Assembly: GCF_000949455.1 (NCBI RefSeq)
Contig: NZ_JXXK01000023.1
Location: forward strand, 1 to 61,807
Direction of reading: 5' to 3'
Origin: Ruthenibacterium lactatiformans
Lineage (GTDB): Bacteria; Bacillota; Clostridia; Oscillospirales; Ruminococcaceae
Length of the DNA: 61,807 nt
The notes below the pieces were generated by a model. The model saw only the letters and a list, made by a program, of their open reading frames with translations. It did not search any database and had not been told where the DNA came from. The position numbers were made by a program, and so were the translations under genes. Below are positions 44,442-51,988 of this stretch, piece by piece (the first letter of the stretch is position 1; every line of letters starts with the position of its first letter).

Positions 44442-44978
44442 TCACCCCTCCGGTCTGACATTTTTCAGGAAGTCAGAGTGCGGTACATAAGGCAAGTTGA
44501 GCTGCCAGCCCATGCGGTTCAGCTCGTTGAGCTTGATCAGCATCAGGTTGATGTTTGTTCCCATTGCAGCCGAGAGCTGCACCACATCGTAGTCCTGCTT
44601 CATCAGGTCAATCAGCTCATCATCGTCAATGATCAGGTGTGAGGCAAACGCATTCGCCTCATATTCGTGTTTTGTGCGCATATCGAACAGCACGAACTCC
44701 GGGAGCGGTTCGTTTCCTTTGGCAAGATCACGGTGAAAGGTATCATGCCCGATCTCGTGACCGCAAACCATTTGCATGATCAGATACTCCATGTTGGAGT
44801 TCAGAAGAATATGCCGCTCTTTATGGCGGTAGGTGTACATTCCGAGCAGATCGTTCAGATTGTCAAGAAAATGGAGATGAATGCCCAGCTCACGGGCAAT
44901 CTTCAAGGTATCTCTTGTTCCACAGCTTTTGACAATGCTGTTCGCCTTTTTGTATATTTCCTCGGAGCGAATTATCAC
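44442..44978 (-). CDS. ImmA/IrrE-family metallo-endopeptidase
   Basis: A 178-residue protein with the HEIGHD zinc motif near residue 75 and the downstream Glu in KHEYEANAFASHLI. ImmA-type proteases cleave XRE-type repressors when DNA damage occurs and so induce elements such as ICEBs1. It has a GTG start with GAAGG upstream and sits directly after the XRE gene 45047-45475, the same pair arrangement. It is a good candidate switch for excision and transfer. Confidence 0.88.
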   Translation of the reverse strand: MIIRSEEIYKKANSIVKSCGTRDTLKIARELGIHLHFLDNLNDLLGMYTYRHKERHILLNSNMEYLIMQMVCGHEIGHDTFHRDLAKGNEPLPEFVLFDMRTKHEYEANAFASHLIIDDDELIDLMKQDYDVVQLSAAMGTNINLMLIKLNELNRMGWQLNLPYVPHSDFLKNVRPEG

Positions 44979-45046
44979 GGGACCTTCACCCCTTTCATGT
45001 TGAAAACAGTCAAAGTAAATCCGTCAAGAAACCGAGACGCAGACAG

Positions 45047-45475
45047 TTATTCCTCTGCGTCCGTACCGGTCTTCTTGTATTTCTTCGGCGTGTATTTCTC
45101 AACATTCCGGGCTTTGGATTCCCAATATATATCCTGCAACGCCTTCATCACCGCATCCTTGTCCTGCTCAGACAGCGTACCGCCCGCAAACAAGCCGGAC
45201 ATCCCTTCAATCAGGTCCTTTGCCTGTTTCATGCCACGGGAGCCGTACTGCTCGGATGCCTGAACCACAAACTCTTCGTCCTCGGTCAGCAGATAGTTCA
45301 CATCCACCTTGAAGTATTCCGCGATTTTTCTGTAAGCGTCCTTGGTACGGGGAAAGGAAATGCCGTTCTCGTACCGGGTAATCATACGCCTGTTGATCCC
45401 CAGTGCATCGGCTACTTCCTGCTGGGTCAGCTTCCGCTTCTCCCGTTCAGCCTTGAATTTCTCTCCAAACGTCAT
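45047..45475 (-). CDS. XRE-family repressor (ImmR-like)
   Basis: A 142-residue regulator with an N-terminal HTH (FKAEREKRKLTQQEVADALGINRRMITRYENG) and a C-terminal multimerisation region. ATG 45475 is used; the upstream GTG overlaps the Shine-Dalgarno. It is paired with the ImmA-like gene downstream and diverges from the + strand genes beginning at about 45.7 kb. It probably represses the divergent promoter at 45531-45559. Confidence 0.9.
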   Translation of the reverse strand: MTFGEKFKAEREKRKLTQQEVADALGINRRMITRYENGISFPRTKDAYRKIAEYFKVDVNYLLTEDEEFVVQASEQYGSRGMKQAKDLIEGMSGLFAGGTLSEQDKDAVMKALQDIYWESKARNVEKYTPKKYKKTGTDAEE

Positions 45476-45530
45476 TTTGGTAATCACTCCTGTTCACAAA
45501 AAGTTTGCGACATCAAATTGCGCAAGTCTA

Positions 45531-45559
45531 TTGACAAAGGCACTTGAAGTGCGTATAAT
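45531..45559 (+). promoter_or_regulatory. Consensus promoter with internal palindrome
   Basis: TTGACA (45531-45536), a 17-bp spacer and TATAAT (45554-45559): a perfect sigma-A promoter. The palindrome CACTTGAAGTG (45541-45551) lies in the spacer and is a likely operator for the ImmR-like repressor. Downstream, AACTACTCAT (45576-45585) and ATGAGTAGTT (45620-45629) form a further inverted repeat. Confidence 0.75.
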
Positions 45560-45744
45560 AATGACTGAGCAATCCAACTACTCATAGTATATCCTGAATT
45601 GCTCATCCTGTCAAGGGGCATGAGTAGTTGTACACGAAAAAGTTACATCTTTTGAGCAGTTCAAATGGACAGGCATTTATGCTGCCGAAGATCATCCGTA
45701 CCGGCATACACCGGTATGAGGGAACAGGAGTGAGAAAAACAGAA

Positions 45745-46005
45745 ATGGCTACACAGTACAGAAAAGCATACGTCCCGGTTACGCTGGATGTGGACAAGGA
45801 GGGGGCAATCCTCCCTCGCCTTATCTGGTGGGACAACGGTGTAATCTTTCAAATCGACCAGATTCTATACAAATGCCGCGCCACATCCAAAAAGGTTGGG
45901 GGCGGAGGCATCCGTTACACAGTTCAGATTCGCGGAAAGGAGTCATTTCTTTTCCACGAAGGAGACAAGTGGTTCGTCGAAGCAAAGGAGGACAACTGCT
46001 CATGA
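45745..46005 (+). CDS. Small conserved element protein, beta-rich
   Basis: An 86-residue protein that starts TQYRKAYVPVTLDVDKEG after the Met. ATG 45745 is chosen by similarity to proteins I recall from other elements, but the ribosome site (AGGAG) is 14 bases upstream; a GTG at 45730 is an alternative. It is beta-rich, contains KCRATSKKVGGGGIRY and ends KWFVEAKED. Function unknown. Its stop overlaps the next start (ATGA). Confidence 0.6.
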   Translation: MATQYRKAYVPVTLDVDKEGAILPRLIWWDNGVIFQIDQILYKCRATSKKVGGGGIRYTVQIRGKESFLFHEGDKWFVEAKEDNCS

Positions 46006-46730
46006 TTTTATCCCAGCGCCAACTTGAAGAAATTGCAGCCTCAACAACAAAGGACTTCAATCGGTTCTTTTTCGGGGATGAGGCGGACAAGCCCGACCGA
46101 TCAGCTTTGCCAACACCCATTGATCAGTTTGCAAAGAATTATCTCGGTCTTCGCGTATCATTCGCCCGTCTCTCGCCGGATGGAAGCATCTGCGGTGTCA
46201 CTGCCTATGCCGACACTGAGTACAAGATCACGGAACTTGGTATTACGCGCACACTGGCTTTGAAGCGTAATCAGGTCATCTTGGACGAGAGCTTCATTCT
46301 ATCCGGCAACGTGCAGCGGCTCTGCGCCAAGCGCAGATTTACCCTTGCCCACGAGTGCGCCCATCAGATTCTCTTCCAACTGGAATCGGAAGAGGTAAAG
46401 GCATCCTGCGAAATGAGATATTCCGCACGGACTGTTTATACACCGCGAGAGCTGAAAACCCGCGAGGACTGGAACGAGTGGCAAGCAAATGTCTTGGGCG
46501 CGGCGATCCTGCTTCCTCAAAAAGAGGTTGACCTGGCAATGCGTCGGTTTGCAGAAACGCCGCTGATCAATTACGAGGGGAGGTATTCGTATGGTGATCA
46601 CTTAACGCTGCGCCTTTTCTGCCGGTTGTTCGGTGTCTCCAAGACAACGGCGTCTATCCGCCTTCGTCAGCTCGGCTACATGGTAGATCGTCCATTCAGT
46701 GAGTATGTTGACCCATTGGAGGTGTGGTAA
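46002..46730 (+). CDS. ImmA/IrrE-family protease
   Basis: A 242-residue protein with LAHECAHQILFQ (HExxH at about residues 111-115) and the Glu of NEWQANVLGAAILLP as third ligand. ATG 46002 has AAGGAGG upstream and overlaps the preceding stop. A winged-helix-like C-terminus (LFCRLFGVSKTTASIRLRQLGY) may bind DNA. It is a second ImmA-like enzyme, on the + strand, beside the one at 44442-44978. It could cleave a repressor of the right-end genes. Confidence 0.85.
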   Translation: MILSQRQLEEIAASTTKDFNRFFFGDEADKPDRSALPTPIDQFAKNYLGLRVSFARLSPDGSICGVTAYADTEYKITELGITRTLALKRNQVILDESFILSGNVQRLCAKRRFTLAHECAHQILFQLESEEVKASCEMRYSARTVYTPRELKTREDWNEWQANVLGAAILLPQKEVDLAMRRFAETPLINYEGRYSYGDHLTLRLFCRLFGVSKTTASIRLRQLGYMVDRPFSEYVDPLEVW

Positions 46731-46972
46731 TGAAGAGAGCATCCATTCGGGTTCAGGAACCGACGCCGGAGCTGATCGAAAAAATCCGCAGGGCAAGAGT
46801 TGCCATTTCCCAGCAGAAGCCCCGATACCTGAAATGTCCCTATTGTCAGCATAATGCCATTGCTGTCTACGAAGACACGAGAGGTCATGTAGAATCCAAG
46901 TGCAAGAAATGCGGGCGGATCACAGTCTTTGATGTGCTGAATATGAGAAGACTGCGACCGCGTACCAAGTAA
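46730..46972 (+). CDS. Zinc-ribbon protein
   Basis: An 80-residue basic protein with two CxxC pairs, CPYCQHNA and CKKCGR, forming a zinc ribbon. The start overlaps the preceding stop. It resembles short ribbon proteins that occur in this position in clostridial elements, and I cannot name its function. It is followed by the structured RNA. Confidence 0.6.
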   Translation: MKRASIRVQEPTPELIEKIRRARVAISQQKPRYLKCPYCQHNAIAVYEDTRGHVESKCKKCGRITVFDVLNMRRLRPRTK

Positions 46973-47028
46973 GAACCGGAGGACAAGCCTCTGTTCTAAA
47001 ATAAAATATATGTCATAGCTGAGCTGTG

Positions 47029-47133
47029 GAGCCGCCTGATAGGTGAAGTCATCCTAATGCCGCATGAGACAGAGTTTAATTGCTCTGTTTTATCGGCATG
47101 GGATTCAAACCTCACCGTCATGCGGCTCTTTTT
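47029..47133 (+). ncRNA. Structured RNA with terminal T-run
   Basis: About 105 nt that fold into one long, bulged hairpin by nested pairs: GAGCCGC/GCGGCTC (47029-47035, 47122-47128), GGTGA/TCACC (47042-47046, 47112-47116), ATCC/GGAT, ATGCCG/CGGCAT (47057-47062, 47094-47099), ACAGAG/CTCTGT (47069-47074, 47083-47088). TTTTT follows, so it can terminate transcription. It lies between the zinc-ribbon and sigma-like genes. It could be a stable small RNA, an attenuator for the sigma-like gene, or a protein-binding site. The pairing is seen by eye; conservation was not tested. Confidence 0.6.
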
Positions 47134-47180
47134 CTGTCTTCACCCTTCCCGCTGCTCCCGCGCAGCGGAAAGGATGAACA

Positions 47181-47663
47181 ATGAAAATCCCTAAGACCCC
47201 TATCGCGTTCGATTACAACCTATGGACTACGGAGGACGGCAAGTGCATGGTGCGCGTGAAACGAACCGGCGAAGTAACAGAGGTTGATCGTAAGGTCATG
47301 CGAATCCTTCGCGCAGAGGAAAAGCGGATCAGACGCTCGTATGGCTCTGACAACACCTCTGAGGATGATGACGGCGCAGAGAAAATTTCTGATACCGTGC
47401 TGTCCCTTGACGCTATGCCGGAGGACGATGTGAAGTCCGCTGCATGGCTGGCAGACTCCCGCGACTGCATGGAGGAACTGATCACCGCCCTCAAAGAGAA
47501 GGAGCTTCTTTCCATTCTGACCGAGAAGCAGCGCGAATTGTATCTTGCGATGACCCGTGAAGGACTGACTCTTCGAGAGTTTGCCCGAAGGAAAGGCATC
47601 GGCATCAGAGCTGCATTTGACCTCAAAGCAGCGGTGCAGAAAAAATTTCAAAGTATTTTTTGA
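47181..47663 (+). CDS. Sigma-70-like (Tn916 ORF7-type) factor
   Basis: A 160-residue protein whose C-terminal half resembles sigma region 4 (LTEKQRELYLAMTREGLTLREFARRKGIGIRAAFDLKAAV). The N-terminus has no clear region 2, and the middle is acidic (SEDDDGAEK). Such factors in Tn916-like elements control right-end genes. ATG 47181 follows a ribosome site and the RNA hairpin. Its last codons run into the bipartite repeat copy B. Confidence 0.75.
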   Translation: MKIPKTPIAFDYNLWTTEDGKCMVRVKRTGEVTEVDRKVMRILRAEEKRIRRSYGSDNTSEDDDGAEKISDTVLSLDAMPEDDVKSAAWLADSRDCMEELITALKEKELLSILTEKQRELYLAMTREGLTLREFARRKGIGIRAAFDLKAAVQKKFQSIF

Positions 47664-48174
47664 GCGGTACTCAACAAACGGCAAAAAGATGTCCGTTGTA
47701 AAGTGAAAGGGTCAATCAGACCACTTCACTGCTCCTTGAAAACTGAATAGTTCAGTGCTGCGGATCTTTCCGCTTCTGCGAAGCAACACAGCTTCCGACG
47801 CCAAGACCTCCCGAAAGGGAGTGAGCGACCTCCGGAGAGCTATAACAGTCGTGTGGTGCGGCTGCTTGCGACGATGCAGATGCCGGGTATAATGATACTT
47901 CCGTCTTTTCTTTGAATGGGCGGCTCGGAGCGATCCTCGGAGGGGTGAGAGTCCCATGATACCGATTGACCATTGGTAGTCCGCAGCATTCCCGGAACTA
48001 CAAAGTTCTTCTGGCAGGGGCGCGAGCTGCAAATATGCCGGACAATGAAACAAACCCAAAAGAAACTTACTATATAGTTTCAGGATGAAAACTATGTGGC
48101 AGGGTATCTTCACAAGATGCTCTGCCATATCCTTTTGTCCTGAATATTTTCACGAAACAGGAGGTGCTTAGAAT
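47664..48174 (+). other. 511-bp non-coding leader before the DUF6870-like gene
   Basis: No convincing gene. It begins with repeat copy B, then a CTTGAAAACTGAATAG sequence like those in rRNA spacers (47733-47748), a GAAA-capped hairpin (CTCCC/GGGAG, about 47809-47822), a promoter (TTGCGA 47866-47871, 16 bp, TATAAT 47888-47893), and a nested hairpin at 48079-48144 (outer TTCAGGA/TCCTGAA, inner TGGCAG.../...CTGCCA). The transcript would have a ~280-nt leader ending near an AGGAGG. This suggests attenuation or a riboregulator. Confidence 0.5.
47665..47707 (+). repeat. Bipartite 18+16-bp repeat, copy B
   Basis: CGGTACTCAACAAACG (47665-47680), a 9-bp spacer, and TGTCCGTTGTAAAGTGAA (47690-47707). 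It is an exact inverted copy of the blocks at 34759-34801. The two halves resemble imperfect inverted repeats of each other (about 9 of 13 positions). Confidence 0.85.
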
Positions 48175-48417
48175 ATGATGGGCATTGAAACAATGAAAAA
48201 TGTCAGCCCGAAAACGGTTGACCGAAGCACACTCGTTCAGAGAAGCAGCATCCGGCTTGATCCTGCGGCACCGCGAGAGGACAGGCTGAGGGAGTTCATC
48301 AAGCAGATCAGAAATCCTTATTGTTATCTGGACGGGAAGACAGTGGTGAAGATCAGCTTCGCCGAGACGGACACGACAATGGAAGATTGTCTGGAACACT
48401 ATCTGAGAGGTCTTTGA
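48175..48417 (+). CDS. DUF6870-like small protein
   Basis: An 80-residue protein (RNPYCYLDGKTVVKISFAETD; DCLEHYLRGL) of a type I recall as DUF6870, found just before serine-recombinase genes in these elements. AGGAGG lies upstream. Position and size fit a recombination directionality factor or a regulator of excision, but neither is shown. It lies downstream of the long leader and upstream of the recombinase promoter. Confidence 0.6.
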   Translation: MMGIETMKNVSPKTVDRSTLVQRSSIRLDPAAPREDRLREFIKQIRNPYCYLDGKTVVKISFAETDTTMEDCLEHYLRGL

Positions 48418-48452
48418 TTTATGAACAGTCTGAATCTTTTCACCCGGTTCTA

Positions 48453-48481
48453 TGGACAAGCGATTGAGCCTGTGGTATAAT
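48453..48481 (+). promoter_or_regulatory. Promoter of the first recombinase operon
   Basis: TGGACA (48453-48458), a 17-bp spacer and TATAAT (48476-48481), about 150 bp upstream of the first large serine recombinase. The long untranslated leader may allow further control. Confidence 0.6.
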
Positions 48482-48631
48482 GAAATCGGTCAAAAAAAGA
48501 AGAATACGGATTAAGCCGCTTGCCCTGATGGTCATGTGGCGCTTTCGTGTTTCTCTTCATAAGAGTTGAAGCAAGCCTTCGTCTTTCTGATTTGATGTAC
48601 CACACCAAACAGAAAAACGGAGGTTATTTTT

Positions 48632-50266
48632 ATGCCAGATAAGGTTTACCGCACGGCGATCTACTGCCGTCTGTCCCGTGAGGATGGAGACAAAGTAGAA
48701 AGCAACTCCATCGCCAGTCAGAGAGCTATCTGCGAGGACTATATCGCAAGACATAAGGATTTGGAGCTGGTCTGTGAGCCGTTTGTGGATGACGGTTACA
48801 GCGGCGTTTCCTTCAATCGTCCTCAGTTCAAAAAGCTGGAAGAGGCAATCCGCAAGGGTGCGCTTGACTGCATTGTAGTCAAGGATCTCAGCCGCTTCTC
48901 AAGAAACTACATCGACGGCGGACGCTACATTGAGAAGATTTTCCCGCAGCTCGGCATTCGCTTCATCGCAATCAATGATGCGTATGACAGTCTGACCGGT
49001 GATCCGCAGTCCGACTCCTTTGTTATCCCGTTCAAAAACCTGATTAACGATTCTTACTGCAAGGACATCTCCATGAAAATCCGAAGCAGTCTGGAAGTCA
49101 AGCAGAAGAGCGGTGAGTTCGTCGGCTCGTTCGCGCCTTACGGTTACATGAAATCGCCGGAGAACAAAAACCAGCTCATCGTGGATGAAGCGGTCAGCGA
49201 ATATGTGCAGATGATCTTTTCCATGTACAAGGACGGCTTCTCCATCGGACGTATTGCAAAGCGTCTGAACCAGATGGGCGTCCTGTCCCCAATGGAATAC
49301 AAGCATTCCGCCGGTGTGAAGTTTGATACCGTCTTCAAGACCAGCGATACCGCAAAATGGACATATAAAGCCGTCCAGCGTATTCTCACCAACGAGGTTT
49401 ATATCGGCGTTCTGGCTCAGGGCAAGCGAGGCACTCCCAACTACAAAGTCCGCGTCGTGAAAAGCAAGGATGAATCCGAGTGGGTCAAGGTTGAAAATGC
49501 GCATGAAGCTCTTGTGTCCTACGAGGACTTCATGGCAGTCAAGGTCATGATGCAGCGGGATATGCGCTGCTCACCCGATCAGGACGAAGCGCATCTGTTT
49601 TCCGGCTTCCTGTTCTGCGGAGACTGTCAGCAGCCAATGATCCGCAAGACCGTCCCGTCGAAGACGAAAAAGTATATCTACTACGTCTGCTCCACCAATA
49701 AGCACAGCCGGACGTGCAGCCCGCACAGCATCGCCGCAAAAGAGGTTGAAGAGAAGGTCTTCCGTGCCATTCATGACCAGATCGAGCTTGTCATCAATCT
49801 GGAACACGCGCTTGCGATGATAGAACGGCTTCCGTCTCAGAGCCGTAAGGCTTTCAATTACGAAGCTCAGATCGCCAAAATCGAGGAAGAGATTGAACGG
49901 TACCAAAAGCTCAAGCTGGGGCTTTACGAGAACTTCATCGGCGGCGTCATTGATAAATCGGAATACTTCGAGTTCCGCAACAGCTACACCAAAATCATTG
50001 AGGGCAAGCAGGACGCGCTTCTGCGGGTTAAAAAAGAAATGAAGCAGACGGTGACAACCGGTACGACTGAACGAAACTGGGTGACGCTTTTCAAGCAGTA
50101 TGAAAACGTCGAAGAGCTGAACCGCCGTGTGCTGATGTCGTTGGTTGACCGCATCCTGATTCACGAAAACCATGCAATCGAAATCGTCTTCAAATATAGG
50201 GACGAATACCAGCAGACGCTTGAATACATTCTCGGCTATGCCGACGAACTGGATATTGCCGTATAA
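48632..50266 (+). CDS. Large serine recombinase 1 of element A
   Basis: A 544-residue large serine recombinase. Catalytic Ser15 is in YCRLS, the conserved KDLSRF helix follows at about residue 88, and then come a recombinase domain, a zinc ribbon (CGDCQQ...CSTNKHSRTC) and a C-terminal coiled coil. It cuts and rejoins attB and attP by a double-strand exchange. It is the first of three tandem genes 15 bp apart or less, so they are co-transcribed. The length is normal. Confidence 0.93.
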   Translation: MPDKVYRTAIYCRLSREDGDKVESNSIASQRAICEDYIARHKDLELVCEPFVDDGYSGVSFNRPQFKKLEEAIRKGALDCIVVKDLSRFSRNYIDGGRYIEKIFPQLGIRFIAINDAYDSLTGDPQSDSFVIPFKNLINDSYCKDISMKIRSSLEVKQKSGEFVGSFAPYGYMKSPENKNQLIVDEAVSEYVQMIFSMYKDGFSIGRIAKRLNQMGVLSPMEYKHSAGVKFDTVFKTSDTAKWTYKAVQRILTNEVYIGVLAQGKRGTPNYKVRVVKSKDESEWVKVENAHEALVSYEDFMAVKVMMQRDMRCSPDQDEAHLFSGFLFCGDCQQPMIRKTVPSKTKKYIYYVCSTNKHSRTCSPHSIAAKEVEEKVFRAIHDQIELVINLEHALAMIERLPSQSRKAFNYEAQIAKIEEEIERYQKLKLGLYENFIGGVIDKSEYFEFRNSYTKIIEGKQDALLRVKKEMKQTVTTGTTERNWVTLFKQYENVEELNRRVLMSLVDRILIHENHAIEIVFKYRDEYQQTLEYILGYADELDIAV

Positions 50267-50281
50267 AGGAGGGATGAGCAA

Positions 50282-51988
50282 ATGGCAAGAAAAAGCAGAA
50301 AACAAATTGCAGTCGAAGAGCCGGTTATCGAACCTGTTTCTTCCGAGGTCTTCTCAACAGCCATCTATGCCCGTCTTTCCGTTGAAAACAGCGGCAAGTC
50401 CGAAAAGGTGGATGTCATCGCAAATCAGATTGAGATTTGCAAGTCCTACATTGCAGAGCGTCCCTGCCTGAATCTGATAGATACCTATGTGGACAACGGA
50501 CGAACAGGAACGGTTTTTGATAGACCGGAGTTCAACCGGCTGATGAACGACATCCGCACCGGCAGGATCAAGTGCCTTGTAGTTCGTGATCTCAGCCGGT
50601 TCGGGCGTGACTACATCGAGGCTGGAACCTATCTGGAACGGGTCTTTCCGCAGATCGGGCTTCGGTTTATCGCTATCAAAGAGAACTACGACAACTTTGA
50701 TACGGACGGCTCCGGCGAAAGCCTCATCATCCCTCTGCAAAACATGATCAACACCCTTTACTCGAAGGACATCTCCCGCAAGGTTTCTACTGCGCTCAAA
50801 GCACAGATGGAAAGTGGAGAGTTCAAGAAGCGCAATCTCCCGTATGGTTATCGCTGGGATGAAGAACACAGCAATATGGTTTTCGATGAAGAAACCGCAC
50901 CGATTGTCCGGAAGATTTTCCAATGGAAAATTGAAGGATTGTCCCTTCCTGCGATTGCAGACCGGCTTGATGCAATGAACGCGCCCAATCCGGAGTTTCA
51001 GAAGTATCAGGTCGGCGTCCGCACAGGCAATGCTACGGCAAAGAAGATTTGGAACAAGTCTTCACTCACTACCATTCTGGATAATCCCCATTACGTCGGC
51101 GATACCGTTCTCGGACGGACGCTGAACGCCATCTACAAGGGCGTCAAGAATCAGCATATCGACCGCGAGGAATGGATTGTTTTTCCCAATACTCACGAGG
51201 CGATTATTTCCCGTGAGGACTTCCAAAAGGTACAAGAGCTGCGCGACGCTGCTGCAAGGACAAGGATTGAGAAGATGGAGCGCACGGAGAAAATCCGTGC
51301 TACACTGATCAATCTCTTTGAAGACAAAATCGTCTGCGCAGACTGCGGCAGGAAGCTCTATTTCCATCGCAAGCGCGTTGACAAGCGCAAGGACGGCGCA
51401 TGGTACGCCTTCTATGAGTGCAGTTCATCCGTCAAGCGCGGCAATCTCTGTACGCCACACTATACGCGGCAGGACAAACTCGAAGCCGATGTGCTTGCGG
51501 CGATCCAGCTTCAAGTCAAGGCGGCTCTCAATTACGACAAGCTGCTTGCCAAGCTGAGAAACAGCGAAGGCGAACGCAGCATCCGCGATCAGCAGAATGC
51601 GCTCATCACAAGCCTGAATCTGAAACTCAGCGGCATCTCCAAGAAGCGTACTCGGCTCTATGAGGACTTCACGGAAGGCATTCTCGATGAAGAGGAATAC
51701 GCCTTTGCCAAGAAAGCCTACGATGAGCAGTATGTCGATCTTTCACGGCGGTTGGATGAAGCGGTTCAGCGGAAGGTAAAGTTTGCCGAGGCAATGTCCG
51801 AGGACAACAAGTGGCTCACGCTGATGAAATCCGTCAGCGGTGCAACGATGCTCTCTCATGAGTTGGTTGACGAGTCCGTAGAGCTTGTGAAAGTCCATGA
51901 GGACGGCTCAATCGAGCTGGTCATGAAATACGGCGATATTTACGCTCTGACCGTTCAGAGCATCAAGGAAGTACAGGTGGCGATGTAA
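50282..51988 (+). CDS. Large serine recombinase 2 of element A
   Basis: A 568-residue enzyme with a basic N-terminal tail (MARKSRKQI) and catalytic Ser33 in YARLS. A conserved RDLSRFGRDYIEAG helix, zinc ribbon (CADCGRKL...CTPHY) and coiled coil follow. It differs clearly in sequence from recombinase 1, so it is not a recent duplicate. It starts 15 bp after recombinase 1 with AGGAGGG. It probably works with the other two on one att site, either as a heteromeric integrase or by division of labour. Confidence 0.93.
   Translation: MARKSRKQIAVEEPVIEPVSSEVFSTAIYARLSVENSGKSEKVDVIANQIEICKSYIAERPCLNLIDTYVDNGRTGTVFDRPEFNRLMNDIRTGRIKCLVVRDLSRFGRDYIEAGTYLERVFPQIGLRFIAIKENYDNFDTDGSGESLIIPLQNMINTLYSKDISRKVSTALKAQMESGEFKKRNLPYGYRWDEEHSNMVFDEETAPIVRKIFQWKIEGLSLPAIADRLDAMNAPNPEFQKYQVGVRTGNATAKKIWNKSSLTTILDNPHYVGDTVLGRTLNAIYKGVKNQHIDREEWIVFPNTHEAIISREDFQKVQELRDAAARTRIEKMERTEKIRATLINLFEDKIVCADCGRKLYFHRKRVDKRKDGAWYAFYECSSSVKRGNLCTPHYTRQDKLEADVLAAIQLQVKAALNYDKLLAKLRNSEGERSIRDQQNALITSLNLKLSGISKKRTRLYEDFTEGILDEEEYAFAKKAYDEQYVDLSRRLDEAVQRKVKFAEAMSEDNKWLTLMKSVSGATMLSHELVDESVELVKVHEDGSIELVMKYGDIYALTVQSIKEVQVAM

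Noticed and set aside
47750..48060. A group II intron or known riboswitch in the 0.5-kb leader
   Set aside because: I could not find a domain V hairpin, intron-encoded reverse transcriptase, or the conserved core of a known riboswitch class.
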